DNA of 6,864 nt, from assembly GCA_947628465.1 (NCBI GenBank), contig CANQZZ010000075.1, forward strand, positions 1 through 6,864, given 5' to 3'. Shown one piece after another: positions 1-6,216 of the stretch. This stretch comes from an uncultured Clostridia bacterium (GTDB taxonomy: Bacteria > Bacillota_A > Clostridia > TANB77 > CAG-508). Numbering within the stretch: the stretch's first letter is position 1; every line of letters starts with the position of its first letter. The notes under the pieces are model-generated. The model had not been told where the DNA came from, made no database searches, and saw only the letters and a program-made list of their open reading frames with translations. The position numbers were made by a program, and so were the translations under genes.

Positions 1-45
1 CAAACTAAATTCGCTATGGACATGTAAATGAACAAAATCAGGCAT
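1..45 (-). CDS. dnaE: DNA polymerase III subunit alpha (DnaE), N-terminal fragment
   Basis: This is the first 15 codons of a gene that runs off the left edge. The translation, MPDFVHLHVHSEFSL, is the characteristic opening of the PHP domain of bacterial replicative polymerase DnaE. The HLHVHSEFS stretch carries the first metal-binding histidines of PHP (His8 and His10) and is very conserved in that family. DnaE is the catalytic subunit of the replicative DNA polymerase (or of the lagging-strand enzyme in Gram-positives that also carry PolC). The ATG lies 7 bases after AGGAG (53-57). Other PHP proteins, such as PolX or histidinol phosphatase, share the HxH motif, but the MPDFVHLHVHSEFSL opening fits DnaE best. 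Only 15 residues are available, so the rest of the protein cannot be assessed. Confidence 0.8.
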   Translation of the reverse strand, partial: MPDFVHLHVHSEFSL

Positions 46-67
46 AAAATCTCTCCTTTTATGCCTG
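39..67 (-). promoter_or_regulatory. 11-bp perfect palindrome covering the dnaE start codon
   Basis: Bases 39-49 pair perfectly with 57-67 (CAGGCATAAAA against TTTTATGCCTG on the minus strand) around a 7-base GGAGAGA loop. The dnaE ATG lies in the 3' arm, and the Shine-Dalgarno AGGAG spans the arm-loop junction. In an RNA containing both arms the start codon would be base-paired. The repeat is seen directly; a role in translation control or as a DNA operator is inferred. Confidence 0.6.
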
Positions 68-68
68 T

Positions 69-97
69 ATTATATTATAATTTGTAGCATTTTGCAA
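69..97 (-). promoter_or_regulatory. Promoter of dnaE
   Basis: On the minus strand, TTGCAA (92-97) is followed after 17 bases by a perfect TATAAT (69-74), a good vegetative sigma-factor match. Transcription would start near position 62, inside the palindrome at 39-67, giving a leader of about 17 bases with the ribosome site. The -35 box begins only 3 bases past the stop codon of the upstream gene. Confidence 0.65.
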
Positions 98-99
98 TA

Positions 100-1183
100 C
101 TACCACTCTACCATTTTTCCGCCTACCCAATGCCAAAAGCGACCTTCTTCCTCTGGCTTTGTTTCTGAATAGTAATACCAATATGATTCGTTTGTAAAGC
201 CTCCATTACGATATGTGTCTATTTCAATTCCATTTCGATCTTCACTAGTACCACCATAATACACCTTTTGTAAACCAGAGCCACCAGATGCAGCGCCTCC
301 AATGCTAGTTACACTTTTAGGAATATATATTTCCTTTAAATTCGGACAATATTCAAACATTCCACCAGGGATGGATGTTAAATTCGGAGGCAAGATAACC
401 TCTTCAATTGAAGAACAACTACCTAGAGTACCCGGATCAGTAACCAACTCAGGATAAATCATTCGCTTCAGGCTCGAACATCCAGCAAACGCAGTCTTAC
501 CTATCGAAACTAATCCGCCCGGCAATGCTATTTTCTTAAGTTCTGAACACTGATAGAACATGTAATCATTTATCTTTGTCCACCCGTCAGGCAAGTAAGC
601 ATATTCCAGGGACTTGACCGAATCTAAAGTTTTTGAACATACATTGTCCGGACATTGATTATCAAAAAAAACCGTTTTTAATCTACTTCTGGATTCGTGT
701 TTTGCTAACCAAAATTGTTGTGGACCATAGCCAGAAGGCAACTTGGCATAAAATACATACTTTCCTTCATCTAGTAAATCTTCATATAAAATATTTCCAT
801 TTTTATCACTTTCTATTTCATCTCCACCAATTGCCATTATTTTATGCTCAATATTATCTATTACTATTGGATGCTCTTTATACCAAAATGCTACTGCATC
901 TGCTGATTTGTATTCTATTATTTTGTCTTCTTCTATTCCTAAATCTTCCATAAAATATTCTTTTATTATTCTTATTTTGATTATATAGTGTATAACTCGT
1001 TTCTACTTCTTCTTTTAATACTTCAATATTATATTTTTTTGTTGCTTGTTTTGTTGTTTTAAATAATCCTCCATGTAATGATACATTTACTGTTACTCCT
1101 ACTAGTATTAACATTATTACTATTGTTATTATTAATGCTACTAAAGTTATTCCTCGTTTTGATTTCAATTCTTCCTTTGGCAT
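100..1183 (-). pseudogene. Prepilin-leader leucine-rich repeat (BspA-like) surface protein, frameshifted
   Basis: Two overlapping minus-strand frames (1183-878 and 951-100) read as one 360-residue protein if a single base is removed near 961-964. Residues 1-11 form a basic leader ending KRG; then GITLVALIITI and further hydrophobic residues (to about 36) form a type IV prepilin-like cleavage/membrane segment. It has Ala where classical pilins have Glu5, which is common in clostridial relatives. Residues 78-170 are unassigned. Residues about 192-311 are LRR_5/BspA-type repeats of the form 'L..I....F..C..LK.I.LP', and residues 334-360 are the aromatic tail YYYSETKPEEEG...W seen at the end of many BspA-like proteins. 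Start: ATG at 1183, 9 bases after GGGAG. The likely role is a membrane- or surface-displayed binding protein; the ligand is unknown. The 5' part is AT-rich and the repeat part is clearly richer in GC. As sequenced, the gene cannot make the full protein; a sequencing error is possible. Confidence 0.8.
961..964 (-). other. Frameshift site in the pilin-LRR gene
   Basis: The minus strand reads AAT AAA AGA ATA TTT TAT GGA here. With AAA in place of AAAA it becomes N K E Y F M E D L G and joins the two halves without a stop. The total span of 1084 bases is 361 codons plus one base, as expected for a single insertion. The exact base is ambiguous within the A run. Confidence 0.75.
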
Positions 1184-1223
1184 TTATTTTTGCTCCCTTC
1201 TTTTGTTTTTACTTGTTATGTTT

Positions 1224-1252
1224 ATTATAATTTATACATTTCCATTTTGCAA
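1224..1252 (-). promoter_or_regulatory. Promoter of the pilin-LRR gene
   Basis: On the minus strand, TTGCAA (1247-1252) and a perfect TATAAT (1224-1229) are separated by 17 bases. Transcription would start near 1217, about 34 bases before the ATG at 1183, with GGGAG (1193-1197) as the ribosome site. The core resembles the dnaE promoter: TATTGCAAAATG and AAATTATAAT occur in both. Confidence 0.65.
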
Positions 1253-1376
1253 TAGCATTTTTAATTTTTTATCTTAATTGTTTTAAAGTTAAAATAAATA
1301 TATCTATGATAATTTCATTGTTCTTCAATATTTTATACTTAATTTTCTGTATTTTACATAATATTGCTTCTATGTA

Positions 1377-1405
1377 TTTACTATTTTGCCATTTTATGGT
1401 ATAAT
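1377..1405 (+). promoter_or_regulatory. Promoter of the HAD hydrolase gene
   Basis: TTTACT (1377-1382), 17 bases and a perfect TATAAT (1400-1405) are preceded by TG at 1397-1398, giving an extended -10. The start would be near 1412, leaving a leader of about 60 bases. The remainder of the 288-base divergent gap (1184-1471) is plain AT-rich sequence with no further gene. Confidence 0.65.
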
Positions 1406-1417
1406 TATAAAAGTGGC

Positions 1418-1442
1418 TGAATTATATTAATTAAGTAATTCA
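1418..1442 (+). repeat. Small inverted repeat in the HAD gene leader
   Basis: TGAATTA (1418-1424) pairs with TAATTCA (1436-1442) around an 11-base AT-rich loop just after the predicted transcription start. It is seen directly, but is weak and of unknown meaning; in such AT-rich sequence it may be chance. Confidence 0.3.
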
Positions 1443-1471
1443 CCAAGATTCCTATTTAAGGAGATTTTAAA

Positions 1472-2327
1472 ATGATAAAATTAGTTGCAAGTGATTTAGA
1501 TGGAACTATAATAGGTAGAGATAATACCATTTTTGAAAATAACCTTAAAGCAATAAATGATATAAATAATAAAAATATAGATTTTGTAATATGCACACGG
1601 TAAAACATATCCTATTATAAAAGGAATGTGTGATAAATTTAATGCTTCTTATGGTATATTTGGCAATGGTAATCAAATTATAAATTTAAAAACAGGTGAG
1701 GAAATTTATAAAAAATTATTAAATAGCTCTGAAATTACTTCATGCATAGATATAGCAAGAGAACATAAATTGCATGTTCATTTATATACAGATAATGAAA
1801 TTGTTACGGAAGAACTAAAATACATGGATTTGAGAAATTACAAATTACAACAAGAAAAATATTATGATACTTCTTTAAGTATAACAATAGTAAATGATAT
1901 TAAACAATATTTATCATTTAATAAAGTTAATGTATGTAAATTAATAATATCTTCTGAATCTGATTTATCAAGTATAAAGAATGAAATTCTTGAAAAAGAA
2001 AATGTTTCAGTTACATCTATAAAAAAATATGGTGAATATAAAGATAAAGTAATTGACAAAGAATATGAATATTTAGATATCACTCCAAAAAATATAAGTA
2101 AGGATGCAGCTTTAAAGATTTTAGGTGAATACTTACATGTAAATAATGATGAAATTATGGCTATTGGAGATAATTTAAATGATTTAGATATGGTAAAAAA
2201 TTCTGGTGTTGGTGTAGCTGTTGCAAATGCCTATGATGAACTTAAACAAGTCGCAAAATATACAACTACTAATCCAGTTGAATCTGGTGGCTTTGCAGAA
2301 GCAGTTTATAAATTTATTGAATTTTAA
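1472..2327 (+). pseudogene. Cof-type HAD-IIB family phosphatase, frameshifted
   Basis: The ATG at 1472 follows AAGGAG (1458-1463) by 8 bases. The first frame stops at 1601 after 43 codons, but dropping one base near 1598 joins it to the downstream frame and gives a 284-residue protein, a normal length for the Cof/YidA-type family. Restored motifs: I, DLDGT, with nucleophile Asp8 and acid/base Asp10; II, Thr42 in CTGK; III, Lys210 in the NISKDAAL helix; IV, GDNLNDLDM with Asp233 and Asp237 for Mg2+. Between about residues 80 and 190 lies the C2 cap typical of HAD-IIB enzymes. Such proteins dephosphorylate sugar phosphates, FMN or PLP in the cytosol; the substrate cannot be told here. If translated separately, the part from ATG 1626 (233 residues) lacks the catalytic Asp and would be inactive as a phosphatase. 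All other motifs are intact, so the break is recent or a sequence error. Confidence 0.85.
1598..1598 (+). other. Frameshift site in the HAD gene
   Basis: The sequence reads TGC ACA CGG TAA. Without C1598 it reads TGC ACA GGT AAA ACA, giving C-T-G-K-T, the expected motif II context, in frame with the ATG at 1626. The span 1472-2327 is 285 codons plus one base, as a single insertion predicts. Confidence 0.8.
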
Positions 2328-2343
2328 TTAAAATATATATAAT

Positions 2344-2382
2344 AAAAAAGGGATTTTCTAATTGAACTAAACCCCTTTTTTT
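2344..2382. terminator. Bidirectional rho-independent terminator
   Basis: AAAAAAGGG (2344-2352) pairs with CCCTTTTTT (2373-2381) around a 20-base loop, with two further A-T pairs possible inside. T-runs lie on both sides when read on either strand. It sits between the convergent HAD gene (stop at 2327) and the protease gene (stop at 2392) and can serve both. Confidence 0.75.
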
Positions 2383-2391
2383 ATTTTATAT

Positions 2392-5019
2392 TTATTTTAC
2401 TTCCATGTATTTTCTATATTTAATAAATGATATTGTTCCTATTAAAATAATTGCCATTCCAACAACTATTAATATAACTCTTACACCTGTGTCTGGAAGT
2501 TTATCTGTTGCAGCAGTATTATCTGGTTTATTTGTATTATTGTTTATATTATCATTATCACTTTTATAAATATCATCATCAGAATTTGTTTTCTCTGTAA
2601 CTGTTAACTCACAACTTGCCTTTTTATTTCCATCCTCTGTTGTTACTGTTATTGTAGTTTTTCCTTTTGATAAAGCCTTTATAATTCCAGTTTCACTTAC
2701 TGTTGCTACACTTTCATTTGAACTTGTCCAAATCACATTTTTATTACTTGCATTAGTAGGATTCAATGTTGCTACTAAATTTGCTGTATCACCAACTTCA
2801 AGTTTTAAACTAGTTTTATTTAATGCAACACTTTCTACTTTTATGACACTATTGTTTTCTTCAATACTTACATCTATACTATCTGTTTTGTCTCCATCTT
2901 CTGTTGTAACGGTTATTGTTGCAGTTCCTACTGACACTCCTGTTATAACGCCATTTTGCACTGTTGCAACATTTTCATTTGAACTTTCCCAAAATACATT
3001 TTTATTTGTTGCACTAGCTGGTTCTACTACTGCGTTGACTGTATAAGTTTCCCCAGCTTTTATATTTAATGCTACACCCTCTTCTAAATTAATATTTATT
3101 TTAACTCCTGTAACATTTACTATCTTAGGAGGTTCTTCAGTTTCCACAACTATTACATTAATACTGTCTGTTCTATTCCCATCCTCTGTTGTTACTGTTA
3201 CCGTTGTTGTTCCGGCCTTTTCTCCCTTTATTACTCCATTTGATACTGTAACTATACCTTCATCCAAACTACTCCATGTTACATTTTTATTTGTTGCATC
3301 ATCCGGTTTTACTTTTGCTACAATACTTGCAGTACTACCTTTATTAATTGTTATACTCTCTTCTTCTATTTCTACTCCTGTTACATGTGTTATAGGAGGT
3401 TTTTCTTGATATGTTGTAAATGCTTTAATGCAATTATTGGTATTTTGTAGCGTAATAAACATATCTATTTTTGTATCATTTATTTCTTGCCAAGTTCTGC
3501 CATCTACAGAAAATTCGCTTTCGCCTTTATTTGCGCTTGCCGTAGAATAAATATTAGAAGAAATAAAAGTAGCTCCACTATCATATAAGTTACATTCTAA
3601 TGGAATAAATGCTCCTTCTTCATTAGTATATTTTATAACTACTGCAAATTTTTCTTGATTTAATTTTTGTGGCGAAGGAAGTTTTATATTATGATATCCT
3701 GGTTCTAGTACACCCGGAGCAGCAACTTGTTTTAAATTAGATAAATCTCCGTTTTCAGATAAATATACTTCTACTCCTTCTGCTCCTAATAAATAAATTC
3801 CAACTTCATCTAAATATTCGTCCATATCTTCTTTAGATGTATCTCTTGTAAAAATATTTGCTGAATAAATGTCTTTATTTCCAGTTCCTATACTAAAATT
3901 TGCTCCTAATTCATCATATTGATAAATGTTATCATATTCTATATTTTCTTTTAAACTTTCAATTCCAACTAATAGATTTTCTATTGCAAAATCATCATAA
4001 GATACATACATGTATCCATTTTCTCCGAACTCACTTCCATAAGAATTCAATACAATATATGCACCTTTTTTAGCTGGTTGTTTATTTTCTTTAAATTTTG
4101 TAGTCTCAAAATCATCATCCCAGCCAACTATTGTTACAGCATGGTTAGGTGTTTTAGTAGAATCATTACAATAATATGCTGATTCATCTGGATTGTAATA
4201 GTCTGAAATAATGGCTCCTTCTCTATCCATTGTTATATCACTATATAGACATGCTGTTATTGCACCATATTGTTTTATAAATTGTTTTATTGCATTTCTC
4301 ATTGCATTTACTTTCTCTTGTGTGTATGTTGCATCTTCACCAGATGTTCCATCTGTGTATGTAACTTGACTATCATTGTATGTTTTATATATGCTAGGAA
4401 ATTCTTTGGTTTCCACCACTTGTCCAGTTATTGTTTTATTTAAGTCTAAATTTTCCACATCATTAATATAATCGTTTTCTTCATCATTATATACACTTGA
4501 CATAGGCATATAGCTTTCTAAAACTGGTCCATTTCCACTTGTTGAATATGCTACTGCTAATAAAACATTTCCTCCACTATCTATATCTCTTTTAAACATT
4601 TTTGCAGTTTTAAGTTCTATGTGCATTGGCGAATATTCTCTATCAATTTGCAGATTTTTTAAATATGTTGTTTCCAATACACTTGTAAATGAAAATGCCC
4701 AACATGCACCAGTTGCTTTTTGATTTTTTACTTTTATATTAGCAAGTTCTTCTTTCATTGAATATTTTGTTGGTAAAATAGTTTCTCTTAAACTTAATAA
4801 GTTATTATATTTTGAACGTTTAACACCATCTTTGAAGTTTATAGTTTGATATGGTGGTTGTATAGTATCTTTCCTTTCTTCTTCTGATAAGTTTTCCCAT
4901 TTTTCATATTCTTTTGATTTTTCAATTGCTTTAAATTCTTCTGTTGCTAATGTTTTTCCATTAAATATTACAATTGTTAAAATTATACCTAATAAAAACA
5001 TTTTTCTTATGTATTTCAT
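2392..5019 (-). CDS. Secreted, sortase-anchored C1 (papain-like) cysteine protease with Ig-like repeats
   Basis: This is an 875-residue surface protein, numbered from ATG 5019. Residues 1-26 are a signal peptide. Residues about 75-350 form a papain-family peptidase: Gln100 (oxyanion hole) and Cys106 in QKATGACWAFS, His293 in NHAVTIVGWDDD, and Asn325 in IVLNSYGSEFGENGY, so the catalytic set is complete. Residues about 365-530 look like the 'lectin-like' domain that often follows C1 peptidases in Firmicutes. Three Big_2 (bacterial Ig-like) domains span about 544-625, 634-719 and 726-809. An Asn/Asp-rich linker precedes LPDTG (841-845), a hydrophobic stretch and a basic tail, the signal for sortase anchoring to the cell wall. 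The enzyme would cleave proteins or peptides outside the cell; the target is unknown. An in-frame GTG at 5028 would add three residues, but it overlaps the Shine-Dalgarno, so ATG 5019 is preferred. A terminator lies just beyond the stop. Confidence 0.93.
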   Translation of the reverse strand: MKYIRKMFLLGIILTIVIFNGKTLATEEFKAIEKSKEYEKWENLSEEERKDTIQPPYQTINFKDGVKRSKYNNLLSLRETILPTKYSMKEELANIKVKNQKATGACWAFSFTSVLETTYLKNLQIDREYSPMHIELKTAKMFKRDIDSGGNVLLAVAYSTSGNGPVLESYMPMSSVYNDEENDYINDVENLDLNKTITGQVVETKEFPSIYKTYNDSQVTYTDGTSGEDATYTQEKVNAMRNAIKQFIKQYGAITACLYSDITMDREGAIISDYYNPDESAYYCNDSTKTPNHAVTIVGWDDDFETTKFKENKQPAKKGAYIVLNSYGSEFGENGYMYVSYDDFAIENLLVGIESLKENIEYDNIYQYDELGANFSIGTGNKDIYSANIFTRDTSKEDMDEYLDEVGIYLLGAEGVEVYLSENGDLSNLKQVAAPGVLEPGYHNIKLPSPQKLNQEKFAVVIKYTNEEGAFIPLECNLYDSGATFISSNIYSTASANKGESEFSVDGRTWQEINDTKIDMFITLQNTNNCIKAFTTYQEKPPITHVTGVEIEEESITINKGSTASIVAKVKPDDATNKNVTWSSLDEGIVTVSNGVIKGEKAGTTTVTVTTEDGNRTDSINVIVVETEEPPKIVNVTGVKININLEEGVALNIKAGETYTVNAVVEPASATNKNVFWESSNENVATVQNGVITGVSVGTATITVTTEDGDKTDSIDVSIEENNSVIKVESVALNKTSLKLEVGDTANLVATLNPTNASNKNVIWTSSNESVATVSETGIIKALSKGKTTITVTTEDGNKKASCELTVTEKTNSDDDIYKSDNDNINNNTNKPDNTAATDKLPDTGVRVILIVVGMAIILIGTISFIKYRKYMEVK
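2593..3390 (-). repeat. Three tandem Big_2 domain repeats within the protease gene
   Basis: Units lie at about 3145-3390, 2863-3120 and 2593-2844. Each encodes 82-86 residues with shared blocks NKNVxWxS, a TV or ATV strand, G(V/I)I, and TxTVTTEDG. The similarity is visible at DNA level too (for example, recurring TCTGTTGTTACTGTTA on the plus strand), so copy number could change by recombination. Such domains usually act as stalks or adhesive modules that hold the catalytic head away from the wall. Confidence 0.85.
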
Positions 5020-5025
5020 ATATTT

Positions 5026-5031
5026 CACCTC
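5026..5031 (-). promoter_or_regulatory. Ribosome binding site that fixes the protease start
   Basis: GAGGTG lies 6 bases before ATG 5019. The upstream in-frame GTG (5026-5028) is part of this site and has no ribosome site of its own, so it is unlikely to be the start. Confidence 0.75.
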
Positions 5032-5037
5032 AATTAT

Positions 5038-5066
5038 CTTATATACTATTCGTATTTTTTTGTCAA
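5038..5066 (-). promoter_or_regulatory. Promoter of the protease gene
   Basis: On the minus strand a perfect TTGACA (5061-5066) is followed after 17 bases by TATAAG (5038-5043). The predicted start near 5031 would leave only about a dozen leader bases, just enough for the ribosome site; this tight fit is the main doubt. Confidence 0.55.
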
Positions 5067-5098
5067 TATTAGTATTTTATTTTTATATATAATAATTG

Positions 5099-5707
5099 TC
5101 ATAAATATAATTTATTGTTTTTTATATATTCTAAAACATTTATAGGAATATATTTTTTTACATCTTCCCTATTTTCTAGTTTTTTTCTTATAAAACTTGA
5201 ACTTAAATTTATCTTTTCTAGACTTTTTACTTTTATAAGTGAATCTTTATTATCTCTTAAAAGTTTATTATTTTTAATAATCTCTTCTAAATTATCATTT
5301 TCTCTTTCTAATACTATAATTTTATATTCCTTTAAAAGTCTTTGTGGCTCGTGCCATGTATCTAATTGTTTTAAATTATCTGTTCCCATTATAAAGTACA
5401 AATCGAACTCTTTTCCATATTCCTTTTTTAATAAGTCTAATGTCTGAATTGTATATAACTGCTTGTTTTGTTTTAGCTCTATGTCTGATACTTCTAATTT
5501 ATTATCATCTTCGCAAATTAATTGTAACATATTGTACCTATGCTCATCGCTTGCTAAATCTAATTTTTGATATTTTGTACTTACTGGAACAAAAATTAAT
5601 TTTTCTATATTATCTAATTTATTTATGACTTGATTTGCAAGCGATATGTGTGAATAGATTGGCGGATTAAACGAGCCTCCAAATACTGCTATAGCTTTTC
5701 TTTGCAT
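5099..5707 (-). CDS. nadD: Nicotinate-nucleotide adenylyltransferase (NadD-like)
   Basis: The protein has 202 residues, close to the usual NadD length of about 190-215. NadD transfers AMP from ATP to nicotinate mononucleotide, making deamido-NAD in cytosolic NAD synthesis. Seen: the nucleotidyltransferase loop GGSFNPP (10-16) followed by IYSH (17-20); FVPVSTKYQK (39-48), matching the family's VP....K segment; IMGTDNLKQLDTWHEPQRLL (106-125 region), a strong NadD signature; and LSSSFIRKKL (168-177), the ISSTxIR-type ATP motif. The usual HxGH is IxSH here: His20 is kept, but the first His and the Gly are replaced. The start is ATG 5707, 7 bases after AGGAG; a GTG at 5737 would add ten residues upstream of the ribosome site. 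The usual neighbours (obgE, yqeK, rsfS) are not in the window, so this could be a second, diverged paralogue with a slightly different substrate. Confidence 0.85.
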   Translation of the reverse strand: MQRKAIAVFGGSFNPPIYSHISLANQVINKLDNIEKLIFVPVSTKYQKLDLASDEHRYNMLQLICEDDNKLEVSDIELKQNKQLYTIQTLDLLKKEYGKEFDLYFIMGTDNLKQLDTWHEPQRLLKEYKIIVLERENDNLEEIIKNNKLLRDNKDSLIKVKSLEKINLSSSFIRKKLENREDVKKYIPINVLEYIKNNKLYL

Positions 5708-5714
5708 ATTTTTT

Positions 5715-5719
5715 CTCCT
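5715..5719 (-). promoter_or_regulatory. Ribosome binding site that fixes the nadD start
   Basis: AGGAG, 7 bases before ATG 5707, lies inside the longer reading from GTG 5737. This supports the shorter protein, whose N terminus (MQRKAIAVFGGSFNPP) matches where the family normally starts. Confidence 0.75.
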
Positions 5720-5721
5720 TT

Positions 5722-5776
5722 GCAACCAATATATCACATATCATAGGTTGTTTGCAATACATAAGAATATTATTGC
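5722..5776 (-). promoter_or_regulatory. nadD promoter with overlapping inverted repeats
   Basis: On the minus strand, TTGCAA (5752-5757) and TATATT (5728-5733) are separated by 18 bases, a reasonable promoter starting near 5721. Two inverted repeats overlap it: GCAATA/TATTGC (5754-5759 with 5771-5776, 11-base gap) across the -35, and CAACC/GGTTG (5746-5750 with 5723-5727) flanking the -10. They may be operator half-sites; no known NAD-regulator motif was recognised. Confidence 0.4.
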
Positions 5777-5779
5777 TTA

Positions 5780-6208
5780 CTAAAATCTCCTATACCTAGC
5801 ACATCTACGACTGCATGTATTATTATTTCCATTATTTGAATTCGTATTGTTTAAATTATTAATACTGTTTAAAATTTCATTTAATGTGTCATTTATCGCT
5901 TCTACGTCTTCATTATTTCCATTGCTTCCCGCATTGTTGTTTAGTAAATTTGCTAATGCCTCACATATTCCATTATTTGAATTGTTCCTACAGAATAATC
6001 TTACTAGAGAGGCTGTTATAAAAGCAAGTATTGTATATGCAAGTGTTGCTATTAAAAATGTTTCATCAAATACTGCAAAAGTTATCACTAAAAATATTGC
6101 AAATATTAATGCTGCAACAGTAATTGGACTATGTAATAACTTTTGTAATACAGCTGAGATTATTATTACTGCAAGTGGCAATGCAAAAAATATTAATAAT
6201 GTATTCAT
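5780..6208 (-). CDS. Small membrane protein, DUF2651 (YbeF)-like, with Asn-rich tail
   Basis: The protein has 142 residues. Three hydrophobic helices (about 3-21, 28-46 and 50-72) resemble in length and pattern the Bacillus YbeF/DUF2651 family, including an FxVF-x-F-L segment followed by YTILAF. The function of that family is unknown. The tail (75-142) is unusual: about 24 of residues 75-130 are Asn, interrupted by a short acidic/hydrophobic helix-like stretch (100-118), and it ends in a basic CSRRCARYRRF with CxxxC. Two further Cys (73 and 82) lie by the membrane exit. The start is ATG 6208, 8 bases after GGAGG; the ATG at 6223 overlaps that site and is rejected. It lies upstream of nadD on the same strand with 72 bases between and no terminator, so some read-through is possible. 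Family assignment is from memory of the pattern, hence moderate confidence; that the gene is real is more certain. Confidence 0.7.
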   Translation of the reverse strand: MNTLLIFFALPLAVIIISAVLQKLLHSPITVAALIFAIFLVITFAVFDETFLIATLAYTILAFITASLVRLFCRNNSNNGICEALANLLNNNAGSNGNNEDVEAINDTLNEILNSINNLNNTNSNNGNNNTCSRRCARYRRF

Positions 6209-6216
6209 ACTTTTTA

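Noticed and set aside
39..67. Dyad at the dnaE start as a terminator for the pilin-LRR gene
   Set aside because: The minus-strand hairpin is followed by coding sequence (ATTTTGTT...), not a T run, and the stem is A-T rich at its loop end, so it is a poor rho-independent terminator.
633..953. Plus-strand open frame of 106 codons
   Set aside because: It lies opposite the pilin-LRR gene, has no ribosome site or recognisable domain, and encodes a low-complexity Leu/His/Phe-rich product as expected from an antisense frame.
878..958. Arg-rich C-terminal tail of the first pilin frame
   Set aside because: It is the out-of-frame reading past the frameshift. The same DNA in the other frame continues naturally as NKEYFMEDLG, so the tail is not a real protein end.
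961..964. Phase variation by slippage as the cause of the pilin-LRR frameshift
   Set aside because: The run is only four A bases, too short for typical slippage switching, and there is no longer simple repeat nearby.
970..1000. Programmed ribosomal frameshifting in the pilin-LRR gene
   Set aside because: No slippery heptamer of the usual X XXY YYZ form followed by a stem or preceded by a Shine-Dalgarno-like stimulator was seen at the junction.
1184..1471. Riboswitch or small RNA in the divergent gap
   Set aside because: Only promoters and one weak 7-bp inverted repeat are visible; there is no conserved aptamer-like core or terminator hairpin.
5115..5628. Plus-strand frames opposite nadD
   Set aside because: They are Phe/Ser/Leu-rich antisense readings of a well-supported gene, with no start signals.
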